Source of the DNA: PALSA-607 sp963737705
GTDB taxonomy: Bacteria; Actinomycetota; Actinomycetes; Acidothermales; Acidothermaceae
Direction of reading: 5' to 3'
Length of the DNA stretch: 64,000 bases
Assembly: GCA_963737705.1 (NCBI GenBank)
Contig: CAVTTP010000005.1
Coordinates: 310,001-374,000 of the forward strand
Shown here: positions 34,397-42,544 of the stretch, piece by piece
Layout of the letters: each line of letters starts with the position of its first letter
Position numbering within the stretch: the stretch's first letter is position 1
Notes under the pieces: model-generated
Databases searched by the model: none
The model's input: only the letters and a program-made list of their open reading frames with translations
What the model was told of the DNA's origin: nothing
Made by a program: the position numbers and the translations under genes

Positions 34397-35830
34397 CTAG
34401 TTTTGAGATAGTGCCGTCTTCAACTGACTAACTGCCTGGTTCAGCTGCGACTTGACATCACTTCCGTAGGCGATATTGCGAAGTGCCGTTGTGACGATCG
34501 TGTCGTACTGCAGGAAATTAGGTGACGGTGGTCTGGGCTGCCCGTACTTCACGAGTTCGTCCCTGAAGATGCTCAGCGGGTAGCTGTTGAACTGTGACTG
34601 TGACGCGTACAGCGACTTCAACGCCGGCAGCGCCGTGTCTTCCTTCACGTGCACCAGCTGCTCAGCGGAACTCGTCACGAAGACAACGAACTTCGCCGCG
34701 ATGTCTGGGATCTTGGTCTTCGCACTGACACCGAGTGTGCCCGAGCCCGTTTGCGTGATGGGGGTCTTGAAGTAGGGCAACGGAGTGACTCCCCAATCGA
34801 ACTTCACATTCGCCTTCTGTAAGGAGCCGATGAAGTTCGACGTTTCGATGTCGAAGCATGCCTTCTGGTCGATGAAGGCATTGGGAATTCCAGCCTTAGG
34901 TGTGATGCCGACGGTTGTGTACATCTGCTGGTAGAAGGTGTCCGCCGTAATCGCTTCTGGGGTGTTCAAATACCCGTCAGCGGTCTTCCCGTCGGCCGAG
35001 ATCGCGTAGTACGTGTTATACAAGCTCGATCCCTTCGGTGCGGTTGGGTCGCCAGCGGAGCGTGCAAAGTCCAGGTCGCGGTACGTAAATCCGGGTGTGC
35101 CGTTACCGAACTGCGAGGGCGCGAGGCCCCAGACAGTGGCATTCCCCTTCGGACCGACCTGGCATTTCTGCATCGCTGCCTCGGCTTGCGGCCACGTCCA
35201 TCCGTTCGCCACTGAGTCAGGTGGCTTGATGCCGAGTTTGTCGAGCATCGTCTTGTTGTAGAAGAGCCCTTGCGCAGACTGCTCCAAGCCGGGGCTGTAC
35301 AGCTTGCCCTGATAGGAGTGCTCGGCCAGTGTTGCAGGCACAATGTCAGCCTTCCAAGCCGCGCTCACGTACTTGTCGAGCGGCAGCAGTACACCTGTGG
35401 CCGCGTAGGTTTGGGTGTCCGGCCCGTCATAGCTGTAGACATCGGGTGGGTTCGAGGAGGCAGCCAAGACGGAGATCTTGTCGAAGAGTTCTCCAAACGG
35501 TACTTCGGAGATCTTGATGGGATTGCATGGGTTCGCCGCATCCCACGCAGCGATAACGTCGTTATCAGGCGGGTTATTTGTTGCGCGCAGCAAGTTGATG
35601 TTCTGCGTCTTACCTGTGCATGTCGCAGCGGGGGCACCGGATGCCGGCGAGCTCGCGGAGGTTGACGTGCCTGCGGACGCGGCGACGCTTGACGAGGCGA
35701 TTGCGGACGTCGAGGGCGCTGAGGTCGTGCCGCTGCTGGTTGGACTGCTGCTTGAGCTCTTGGATGAGGAGGAACAGGCTGTAACGGCCGCGAGCACGAC
35801 GACTGTCACCACCCCTATTGCGCGCTTCAT
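34397..35830 (-). CDS. extracellular solute-binding lipoprotein (family 1, sugar ABC transporter)
   Basis: The 477-residue protein starts with a lipoprotein signal (KRAIGVVTVVVLAAVTAC, Cys at residue 19). A Ser/Thr/Ala-rich linker of about 50 residues follows, then an SBP_bac_1 fold with FGELFDKISVLAASSNPPDV, YQGKLYSPGLEQSAQGLFYN and AAKFVVFVTSSAEQL. It binds the substrate outside the membrane for the two permeases downstream. Its ATG overlaps the nucleoside hydrolase stop (ATGA). The coupling to a nucleoside hydrolase and ribokinase suggests a nucleoside or pentoside ligand, which is inference. Confidence 0.9.
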   Translation of the reverse strand: MKRAIGVVTVVVLAAVTACSSSSKSSSSSPTSSGTTSAPSTSAIASSSVAASAGTSTSASSPASGAPAATCTGKTQNINLLRATNNPPDNDVIAAWDAANPCNPIKISEVPFGELFDKISVLAASSNPPDVYSYDGPDTQTYAATGVLLPLDKYVSAAWKADIVPATLAEHSYQGKLYSPGLEQSAQGLFYNKTMLDKLGIKPPDSVANGWTWPQAEAAMQKCQVGPKGNATVWGLAPSQFGNGTPGFTYRDLDFARSAGDPTAPKGSSLYNTYYAISADGKTADGYLNTPEAITADTFYQQMYTTVGITPKAGIPNAFIDQKACFDIETSNFIGSLQKANVKFDWGVTPLPYFKTPITQTGSGTLGVSAKTKIPDIAAKFVVFVTSSAEQLVHVKEDTALPALKSLYASQSQFNSYPLSIFRDELVKYGQPRPPSPNFLQYDTIVTTALRNIAYGSDVKSQLNQAVSQLKTALSQN

Positions 35831-36828
35831 GCCAACGCCGGACTTGGTGATTGGTTCTCCGTCAACAAGTTGCGGGCGAACGTGCTCTTCAAGAAGTCGG
35901 TAAAGATCTTTGCATCTCCGCCGAGCGCGACCTTCACGTTCGGCTTCTTGCCGCTCCGGGCGTGAGTGTCGATACACGTGCGGCCCATAGTCAGCGTCCC
36001 TTCCGTTTCGACGTCCACGAAATACTCCCCTGTCTTCGTGAGTACCTCGGGCGTTATGAGATAGCAGATACACACGGCGTCGTGTACCGCCGCGGTGTGA
36101 GGCACGACCAATGGCTGGTCTTCGTCGTGTGCTCGAATGCGGCGCATGATGAAGAGATTCGCCGCGTCGCCGGCCGGTGTCTTGAGCGCCGCAAAATCGT
36201 CGCAATCTTTGTCGGAGACCACGGCCTCGTGCGTACAGTCCAGTGGCACCAGCACAACACTCTTAACGCCGGACGCAATGACGACCTTCGCGGCCTCTGG
36301 GTCGCCCCAGATGTTGAACTCCGCCTGCGAAGATACGTTGCCGAACTCGTGACTTCCGCCCATGATCACGAGGGTGGGAATTCGCTCGACGATGCGGGGC
36401 TCGCGGTCGATTGCCATCGCGATGTTCGTAAGCGGGCCGACCGGCACGAGCGCCGTCGCTGGGCCATCCGGGCCCATGTAGTAGTCAACCAGGAAGTCGA
36501 CGGCGTGCGTATCCTGCTTCTTGCTCGTGGCGGCAGGGAGGTCGAGGTACTCACCATGCATCGTGTTGGTCGTTGTCGTCGTGCGCGCCGCCCGCGGGAT
36601 CGGGAAGTCCGGGCGCACAATCGGGTGGGGAGCGCCTTCGTACACCGGGATGTGGCTGGCGCCGATATGGTCGAGAACACGAAGAGTGTTCTCTGTGCAG
36701 TTCGTGACAGGTACGTTGCCGTTGACCGTCGTACAAGCGACGAGTTCGAGGTCTGGGTGAAGCGCCGCAGACATAATTGCGACGGCATCGTCCGTACCTG
36801 TGTCCACGTCCAGGATTAGCTTCTTCAC
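35827..36828 (-). CDS. nucleoside hydrolase (IunH/URH type)
   Basis: The 333-residue enzyme has the N-terminal calcium/ribose site ILDVDTGTDDAVAI (DxDxxxDD), then CTTVNGNVPV, ALVPVGPLTNIAMAI, IMGGSHEFGNVSSQAEFNIWGDPEA (catalytic loop region) and a late TAAVHDAVCI supplying the last calcium Asp. It cleaves ribonucleosides to base and ribose. The GTG start has AAGGAG eight bases upstream and lies 34 bases after the ribokinase stop. With ribokinase next to it, the released ribose can be phosphorylated. Confidence 0.93.
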   Translation of the reverse strand: MKKLILDVDTGTDDAVAIMSAALHPDLELVACTTVNGNVPVTNCTENTLRVLDHIGASHIPVYEGAPHPIVRPDFPIPRAARTTTTTNTMHGEYLDLPAATSKKQDTHAVDFLVDYYMGPDGPATALVPVGPLTNIAMAIDREPRIVERIPTLVIMGGSHEFGNVSSQAEFNIWGDPEAAKVVIASGVKSVVLVPLDCTHEAVVSDKDCDDFAALKTPAGDAANLFIMRRIRAHDEDQPLVVPHTAAVHDAVCICYLITPEVLTKTGEYFVDVETEGTLTMGRTCIDTHARSGKKPNVKVALGGDAKIFTDFLKSTFARNLLTENQSPSPALA

Positions 36829-36862
36829 TTCCGTATCTCCTTAGCCCGCGAGTATGGCCCCG

Positions 36863-37813
36863 TTATTGCTCCTTCCTTAAGAACCCATCGACCTCCTCCC
36901 GGCTCGGGAATGCCTCAAACGTTCCCGGCTTCGCGACTACAAGAGCTGCTGCAGCAGATGCCCAGCTCATTGCGTCCGATACATCGAATCCTTCGAATCT
37001 GCGGGCAACCAAGGCGGCGACGAACTCGTCGCCTGCGCCAACTGTGTCGACTGCGTGCACTTGGAAGGCCTTCTGGGTACTTACGTCTGTTCCTGAGAAC
37101 AGCACCGACCCGAGACTGCCGAGCGTCACGACGACCGCACCCGCGCGCGAGTCGACCGCCGCGAGGTGGAGCGCTGCAAGCGCGTCACCGTCGCCTCTCG
37201 CAACCGCAAGCATGAGCTGGGTGCTCACCCCGAGAGAGGCCGTGGCCTCCACCTCGTTAACGACCAAGAGATCGACCAGACTCATGACTTCTGCAGGCAA
37301 CGTTGTCGCTGGGGCGGCGTTTAGGACGACGAAACACCCGCAAGACCGTGCACGCTTTACGACGCTCGCTATGACGGGAATCGGTATCTCGCACTGAAGT
37401 AAAACGGTGTCCCCACGCGCGAATGCTGCATCGCGCACGACGTTGTAGTTTGCCCCCGGAAACACCGAGATCGTGTTATTTCCTTCACGGTCGACTATTA
37501 CGAGCGCTGTACCCGTTGCGGTGTCACTGACGTCGACAGAGGAGATGTCGACCCCGAAGGCCCGGATGTCCTCGAGCACCGCGCGTTCGATCGCGTCATG
37601 TCCCACGCATGCGACAAGACTCGTCGGTACACCCAGGGCTGCACATGCGACAGCCTGGTTCGCGCCCTTACCGCCGGCATGCACGATGAGCCGATGCCCC
37701 AGGATTGTCTCGCCAGGGCGCGGGAGTTCGTCTACGTACATCGTGTAGTCGACGTTGACGCTACCGACCACCCAAACTCGGGGGGCCGCTCCGCCCGCGT
37801 CCACAACTGTCAT
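36863..37813 (-). CDS. rbsK: ribokinase-like PfkB carbohydrate kinase
   Basis: The 316-residue protein has the PfkB signatures GGKGANQAVACAALG (N-terminal) and DTVGAGDEFVAALVARRFEG (C-terminal, catalytic Asp in DTVGAGD). VVGSVNVDYTMYVDELPRPG at the start is typical of ribokinases. It phosphorylates ribose or a related sugar with ATP. It is the first gene of the operon that continues to 30511, and its promoter region carries the LacI operators. Confidence 0.9.
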   Translation of the reverse strand: MTVVDAGGAAPRVWVVGSVNVDYTMYVDELPRPGETILGHRLIVHAGGKGANQAVACAALGVPTSLVACVGHDAIERAVLEDIRAFGVDISSVDVSDTATGTALVIVDREGNNTISVFPGANYNVVRDAAFARGDTVLLQCEIPIPVIASVVKRARSCGCFVVLNAAPATTLPAEVMSLVDLLVVNEVEATASLGVSTQLMLAVARGDGDALAALHLAAVDSRAGAVVVTLGSLGSVLFSGTDVSTQKAFQVHAVDTVGAGDEFVAALVARRFEGFDVSDAMSWASAAAALVVAKPGTFEAFPSREEVDGFLRKEQ

Positions 37814-37834
37814 CGTGACGTCCCTCGTTCATAG

Positions 37835-37850
37835 ATCTACTCGTGTAGAT
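37835..37850. promoter_or_regulatory. LacI-type operator O1
   Basis: ATCTAC-TCGT-GTAGAT has perfect 6-bp arms around a central CG, the classic LacI-family layout. It lies 22-37 bases before the rbsK start. Confidence 0.75.
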
Positions 37851-37928
37851 ACTGGGTGCAAGACTGCAGGTACTAGGAGTGAAATGGCGTTCCTTGCGGC
37901 GGAAGGGGTTCAAGCTCTGCATCCGAAG

Positions 37929-37944
37929 ATCTACACGTGTCAAC
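37929..37944. promoter_or_regulatory. LacI-type operator O2 (imperfect)
   Basis: ATCTAC-ACGT-GTCAAC keeps the left arm and the GTG-side core of O1. It sits midway in the divergent intergenic region. Confidence 0.5.
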
Positions 37945-38119
37945 AACGACGTTGAGTACCTTGGTGCGCTTTCGTGTAGGTCCCTGTTTGTACTCCCTCT
38001 GTACACCAAGAACCAAGGGATGTTACCGACTTGTTACGAGACTGGCAGCCTTGGCTGCACCAAAACGTGTCATGCCTCCGAGCGATTCGGCATTGACAGA
38101 AGCACGTCGACTGCTTACG

Positions 38120-38135
38120 TTCTACTCGTGTAGAC
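38120..38135. promoter_or_regulatory. LacI-type operator O3
   Basis: TTCTAC-TCGT-GTAGAC shares the core CTACTCGTGTAG with O1. It lies 36-51 bases before the lacI start, consistent with autoregulation. Confidence 0.7.
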
Positions 38136-38170
38136 CTGGTGATCTCCAGGCGATAGATGAGGTTGACCGG

Positions 38171-39250
38171 GTGGTTACGCGAGACGACGTAGCCCGACTG
38201 GCCGGAACGTCGTCAGCCGTCGTGAGCTACGTCATGAACGACGGGCCTAGAGGTGTGTCCGAGAAGACGCGCAGCCGAGTGCTGGCCGCGGTAGAAGCGC
38301 TCGGATATCGACCCAACGCTGTCGCCCGCGCCTTGCGCTCGGCGTCTAGTCGCGTGCTCGGTTTAGTTGTCCCCGACATTGCAAACCCGTTCTTCGCAGA
38401 ACTCTCTTCCTCTATCGAGAGGGCTGCCTTCCAGCAGGGCTACTCACTCTTCCTGGGCAACTCCATGCACGATGACGACCTACAAGCCGGGTACCTTCGC
38501 GCGTTTGTCGAACATCAGGTTGAAGGAATCTTGCTTGTTGGCGTCGCCCAACGCGGCAAACGGGTGCTGCCACCTGCTACACGCGAGGCGCTCCGCTCGC
38601 TGAGCGTGCCCTTGGTTTTTCTCGACCGGATGCCAGCCGATATTGATGGCAACGTGCTCATCGTGGATAACGTCGACGGTGGCTACCAAGCCACACGGCA
38701 CCTTATAGAGCACGGTCACCGACGAGTGGGATGCCTAGCCGGCCCTGCAGACCTGTCGACTGCACGCGAGCGCTCGCGGGGCTGGGCGCGCGCGCTTCGC
38801 AATTCCAAAATCGATCCTGCTGGCCAGCTTGTCGCGCATGCTGAATTCGACCGACACCACGCCTACGAGGTGGCACTGAAAATGTTCCGGGCACGGACGC
38901 GCCCGAAGGCGCTCTTCATTCATAGCGACGAGCAGGCCATTGGCGTTCTCCACGCGGCGGCCGCAGCAGATGTGAAGATTGGGGCGGAGCTCGCGGTGGT
39001 GTCGTTTGACGGCGTACGCGAATCGCGACTCACTCATCCCGCGCTGACCACTGTCCAGCAACCGGTAGAGGCTGCAGGGCAACGAGCGGTCCAGTTGCTG
39101 ACGATGCGCACAGGGCGAAAGACGAAAGCGCCCAACGTTAGCGAGACGCTGCCCGTCAGTTTGGTCATCCGCGAGAGTTGTGGCTGCAAGGCAACGGCGC
39201 GCACAGACGACGTGCGACCGCTAGCTACGGGAGGTCGCTCCGAGGGCTGA
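38171..39250 (+). CDS. LacI family transcriptional repressor of the rbsK-ABC operon
   Basis: The 359-residue protein has an N-terminal HTH, TRDDVARLAGTSSAVVSYVM, with hinge helix YRPNAVARALRSASSRVLGL. A periplasmic-binding-like effector domain follows (VVPDIANPFFAELSSSIERA, ILLVGVAQRGKR, DNVDGGYQATRHLIEHGHRR, PKALFIHSDEQAIGVLHAAA). GTG 38171 has GAGG eight bases upstream and starts right before the HTH; longer readings add residues that do not fit. The last 20 residues contain Cys-Gly-Cys (RESCGCKA), frequent in actinobacterial LacI proteins. It is divergent from the operon it should control. Confidence 0.9.
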   Translation: MVTRDDVARLAGTSSAVVSYVMNDGPRGVSEKTRSRVLAAVEALGYRPNAVARALRSASSRVLGLVVPDIANPFFAELSSSIERAAFQQGYSLFLGNSMHDDDLQAGYLRAFVEHQVEGILLVGVAQRGKRVLPPATREALRSLSVPLVFLDRMPADIDGNVLIVDNVDGGYQATRHLIEHGHRRVGCLAGPADLSTARERSRGWARALRNSKIDPAGQLVAHAEFDRHHAYEVALKMFRARTRPKALFIHSDEQAIGVLHAAAAADVKIGAELAVVSFDGVRESRLTHPALTTVQQPVEAAGQRAVQLLTMRTGRKTKAPNVSETLPVSLVIRESCGCKATARTDDVRPLATGGRSEG

Positions 39251-39385
39251 TGCTGCGTTGTCACGTTGCTTCGGTGGGCGCATGCACATAGTCCGGCCGC
39301 TGCGCGCGCCCGCAACACCGAGAGTCCTCACAGGTCGAAGGCCCGCCCGGCCTGAGCCGACACCCATCAAATGCCGTAAGTCGCA

Positions 39386-39399
39386 ACCCAAGTTTGGGT
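39386..39399. promoter_or_regulatory. short palindrome upstream of the CadD-like gene
   Basis: ACCCAA-GT-TTGGGT is a perfect 6-bp inverted repeat 41 bases before the start of the transporter gene. It may be an operator; no regulator gene is adjacent except the LacI gene. Confidence 0.35.
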
Positions 39400-39439
39400 G
39401 CCTACGACGACTTCAAGTCCCAGCTCGGTAAGGAGGCGA

Positions 39440-40015
39440 ATGGGAGTCCTTGGTATCGCCTTCGTAGCCTTTGTCGTCACGAACGTCGACGATCTTCTAC
39501 TCGCAACAGCAATCGTCGTCGCGGGGTCGGACGGCAAGCTCCCGATGCGGCAGCTCGTAGTCGGGCAGTATCTCGGATTTATCGTCATCGTCGCAGCATC
39601 GGAAGGAGTTGCCCAAGCTCTGCACAGCGTCCACGGCCCATACATCGGCGTCATAAGTCTCGTCCCGCTATCCCTGGGTATTCGAGGCCTTCTTAGTACC
39701 CTGCACGGCGGGATTGCGCGCAGTCCACGAGCTGTTGTGGGTACGTCGACCGTGGCATTACTGACCATGGCGGGAGGCGCTGACAACGTCAGCGTCTACT
39801 GCGTACTATTGCGAGGTGCCTCCGCTGCACAAACCGCAGAGATCACGGCTACGTTCCTGATCCTTCTGATCCCCTGGTGTTTCCTCGCTCTTCGCCTCGG
39901 CCGTACGCGGCAGATACGCCGGGCTCTGGATCGATTTGGTCCGGTCGTCACGCCGGTCGTGCTCGTAGCGATAGGTATCGCAGGCATCGCGAAGGCGCTT
40001 ATCCACACCCTGTGA
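39440..40015 (+). CDS. CadD-like cadmium resistance transporter family protein
   Basis: The product has 191 residues from ATG 39440, preceded by AAGGAGG at three bases. GVLGIAFVAFVVTNVDDLLLATAIVVAG with VVGQYLGFIVIVAASEG matches the conserved first half of CadD/LysE-superfamily transporters (the N-x-DD motif in helix 1). About five or six helices follow, including TVALLTMAGGADNVSVYCVLL, an internal repeat of the same motif. Relatives export Cd2+ or are of unknown specificity. It is the last gene of island C. Confidence 0.75.
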   Translation: MGVLGIAFVAFVVTNVDDLLLATAIVVAGSDGKLPMRQLVVGQYLGFIVIVAASEGVAQALHSVHGPYIGVISLVPLSLGIRGLLSTLHGGIARSPRAVVGTSTVALLTMAGGADNVSVYCVLLRGASAAQTAEITATFLILLIPWCFLALRLGRTRQIRRALDRFGPVVTPVVLVAIGIAGIAKALIHTL

Positions 40016-40592
40016 AGTTGCGGCACCGTCAACAGGCACAACTCATCGTCGTTGCCTACCCATCATGGGCGTCCTAGCGGCCCTGGGCGTTAGGCGTCCG
40101 AGCCTGATACGGCTGCATCGCACGATGGCTTTCGCGACTCGATTACTTCCCGCGCCGCAATCGATTGGTCGCTTGCCTCGACACGTCCCCGAAGCTCCTC
40201 AACTCCGGTGGGGCCGGTGTCTCTGCGCCTGTGCCGGTGGGTGGTGGCGGACCGGGAGCAGAGTCGGTCGGACGCCGCGCCCTGGCTGACGACGTGCCCG
40301 TGGCCTCGCACGAGTCTGGCGTTCCCGAGCAACTCCGAGCACGCTCAAGGCAACTCCAGGGCCACCCACGCTTGGACGGACCCGCTGAGGTGGGCCAACC
40401 CGCTCGAGACCGTGTTCGTGCGAGAGCCGATGACGTCCGAGTCGCGGTCGGTGCCGACTCATCGGCTGGTAACAAAGTGGCAACAAACCGCGTGGAATAC
40501 CAGCGGTCTAGGGGTACCTAGCTAGACGTCACCACAGCGTTGACCTGCACAAACGCCGTCCTACGCTACGGTGGCGTCCCGTTCACACCGAA
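40016..40592. other. right end of island C, 577 bases without a recognisable gene
   Basis: The open frames here are out-of-phase GC-rich readings. I expected an integrase next to the attachment site and checked both strands for its C-terminal motifs without success. TGCGTGCA arm sites of the A/B type are absent, so island C probably used a different integrase. Confidence 0.4.
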
Positions 40593-40639
40593 CTCTTAAT
40601 CTGCGGGTTCGGGGTTCAAGTCCCTGGCGGCGCACCATG
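40593..40639 (+). repeat. attachment site copy 3 (right end of the composite island)
   Basis: It is identical to the 47 bases at the tRNA-Lys 3' end. It overlaps the first codon region of the SDR gene, which was probably the original neighbour of tRNA-Lys. Confidence 0.9.
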
Positions 40640-40660
40640 CCAAAATTTTCTGGCGGCCCG

Positions 40661-41521
40661 ATGGCCGGCAAGACGGTGGTTGTCACCGGCAGCACTGGAG
40701 GGATCGGGCGGCCGACCGCCCTCGGCCTGGCCGTGATGGGCGCACACGTCGCAGTCATCGGTCGAGACGCGGAGCGTACGAACGACACCGCTCGCGAGAT
40801 TCGTGCCGCCAGTGGCGGTCAAGTCGATGCGTTCGTCGCAGACCTGTCGAGCCAATCGCAGGTGCGGCGACTCGCGGGCGAGTTGCTCGAGCGGCTGCCA
40901 CGAATCGACGTGCTACTCAACAACGCTGGTGGCTACTGGAGCACGCGACGTGTTTCGGCCGACGGGCTTGAATACACCCTCGCACTCAACCATCTCGCTC
41001 CCTTCCTGTTGACCAACCTGTTGCTCGACAGGCTGCAGCACACCGCTTCGGAAGTCGATGCCTCGTCGCGCGTTGTCATGGTCTCGTCTTATGTTCACAA
41101 GCAGGGACGTATCGATTTCGCTGACATCCAGGGCGAGCAGACGTATACCGGCGCCCGCGCCTATAGCCAGTCCAAGCTGGCCAACATCCTCTTCGCCTAC
41201 GAGCTGGCGCGTAGGGTCGGTGCCTCTTCCGTCGTCGCCAATGCGCTGCACCCCGGCGTGGTGAGCACGTCGTTGGGGGTTGAGGATCCAAGCCGCACAC
41301 AGCGGCTGATCGTCCCTCTTGTGCGGACCCTGATGAAATCCCCGGCGCAAGGCGCAACGACGTCCATCTATCTGGCCGCAGCAGCCGAACTCGACGGAGT
41401 AACGGGTCGCTATTTCGTCAACAGCAAACCCAGGAAATCGTCGAAGCTCAGTTACGACGAACCCACCGCAGCGCGGCTCTGGAAGGTGAGTGCCGACCTC
41501 GTCGGCCTCGACGTCTCATGA
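40661..41521 (+). CDS. short-chain dehydrogenase/reductase (retinol dehydrogenase-like)
   Basis: The 286-residue protein has KTVVVTGSTGGIGRPTALGL (TGxxxGIG cofactor loop), LPRIDVLLNNAGGYWST (NNAG), VMVSSYVHKQGRIDF (catalytic Ser) and YSQSKLANILFAYEL (YxxxK). The Arg after the second strand (VIGRDAER) favours NADP(H). The substrate is unknown. ATG 40661 begins just before the Rossmann strand; ATG 40637, inside the attachment core, would add eight residues. Confidence 0.88.
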   Translation: MAGKTVVVTGSTGGIGRPTALGLAVMGAHVAVIGRDAERTNDTAREIRAASGGQVDAFVADLSSQSQVRRLAGELLERLPRIDVLLNNAGGYWSTRRVSADGLEYTLALNHLAPFLLTNLLLDRLQHTASEVDASSRVVMVSSYVHKQGRIDFADIQGEQTYTGARAYSQSKLANILFAYELARRVGASSVVANALHPGVVSTSLGVEDPSRTQRLIVPLVRTLMKSPAQGATTSIYLAAAAELDGVTGRYFVNSKPRKSSKLSYDEPTAARLWKVSADLVGLDVS

Positions 41522-41595
41522 GCCTTCCGAACGGCCGCTTCTAGCGACTAGCGTCAGTCAGGCCCAGATTGCGAACCGGCCTGTGGAGGTGCCAG

Positions 41596-42036
41596 GTGGC
41601 CGAACTTGCGGGACCAGAGGCAGACATGGTGCTGTGTCATTTCATCGTGTCGAACGATGTCGAGCGCTCTTGTCGTTTCTACACCGAAGTACTTGGTGGC
41701 AAGTTGATCTTCTCCCACGCAGACCTGCGCAACGTCGCACTGGCCAACAGCTTCATCGTCATCAACTTGGGCGGCGGCCCGACTGACGACAAGCCCGCTG
41801 TGACGCTGGAGACACCTCCCGATCCCGACAGAGTAAGCAGTTTCCTCAACATTCGGGTCAAGGACATCGCGGCCGTGTACGCGGAGTGGTCTGCTCGAGG
41901 CGCGGAGTTCTTGACGCCGCCCAGGCAGCACGCGTACGAGATTCGGTGCTACATCCGCGATCCCGACGGACACTTGATCGAGGTCGGCCAAACGACCGAC
42001 CCGCAAGGCGACTGGTCGGCGTGGGCACCGTCATAA
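41596..42036 (+). CDS. VOC (glyoxalase-fold) family protein, paralogue 1
   Basis: The product has 146 residues from GTG 41596, with GGAGG seven bases upstream. One VOC unit reads MVLCHFIVSNDVERSCRFYT...VLGGKLIFSH, NIRVKDIAAVYAEWSARGAE, CYIRDPDGHLIEVGQTTD. The His, Glu and similar positions at the usual metal sites are present. It is about 88 percent identical over the shared 135 residues (16 differences by eye) to the protein at 45232. Its stop overlaps the GNAT gene start by 16 bases. Confidence 0.85.
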   Translation: MAELAGPEADMVLCHFIVSNDVERSCRFYTEVLGGKLIFSHADLRNVALANSFIVINLGGGPTDDKPAVTLETPPDPDRVSSFLNIRVKDIAAVYAEWSARGAEFLTPPRQHAYEIRCYIRDPDGHLIEVGQTTDPQGDWSAWAPS

Positions 42037-42533
42037 ATCAAGTCCCAGAAGGCCACTTTGGATTTGAGTTGCAACTTGTCGACCCATCCTCACCACAAGC
42101 TCGCGAGCTCGTCCGGGACTACTTCACCGAGATCTTGACGCGCGTCAATGGGAGCACGCCGCCTACCGAGGTTGTCGACGCGGCGCTGCGTGACGACCCC
42201 GATGATGCGATGGTCGCGGCTACCGGGACGTTCATCGTCGCGCTGTCAGCTCAGTCCCCAGTCGGCTGCGCCGGGCTGCGCGTGTTGGACGACTGCGTCG
42301 GCGAACTCAAGCGCGTCTTTGTACGCCCGTCCGCGCGTGGTCGCGGACTCGGCACAGCACTCATCACTGCGCTGGAGACCTACGCCCGCTCCCGCAATCT
42401 GACGACGCTGCGGCTAGACACTCGACACGAGTTGGACGAAGCACTGCGCATGTACGAACGACACGGCTACCGCAGCATCGAGCGATACAAACAACCCGGA
42501 CTCGCCGATCTATGGTTCGAGAAGACGCTCTGA
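42021..42533 (+). CDS. GNAT family N-acetyltransferase
   Basis: The 170-residue protein has the acetyl-CoA motif A ELKRVFVRPSARGRGLGTAL (RxxGxG/A), preceded by PVGCAGLRVLDD and followed by LRLDTRHELDEALRMYERHG, a standard motif B. The acceptor substrate is unknown. GTG 42021 overlaps the VOC gene end, which supports co-transcription; no strong ribosome site is visible. It is convergent with the next gene twelve bases away. Confidence 0.85.
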   Translation: MGTVINQVPEGHFGFELQLVDPSSPQARELVRDYFTEILTRVNGSTPPTEVVDAALRDDPDDAMVAATGTFIVALSAQSPVGCAGLRVLDDCVGELKRVFVRPSARGRGLGTALITALETYARSRNLTTLRLDTRHELDEALRMYERHGYRSIERYKQPGLADLWFEKTL

Positions 42534-42544
42534 CTGCCGGGCTG

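Larger units (their letters stand above)
37814..38170. other. divergent control region between rbsK operon and lacI gene
   Basis: This 357-base region contains three related operator-like sites (37835, 37929, 38120) and no gene. It is the shared promoter region of two divergent units. Confidence 0.7.

Noticed and set aside
35851..36819. plus-strand open frame of 322 codons
   Set aside because: It is antisense to the nucleoside hydrolase, which has all catalytic motifs.
40016..40592. integrase gene at the right end of island C
   Set aside because: No frame on either strand shows the H-x-x-R or Tyr regions; the open frames read as GC-rich noise.
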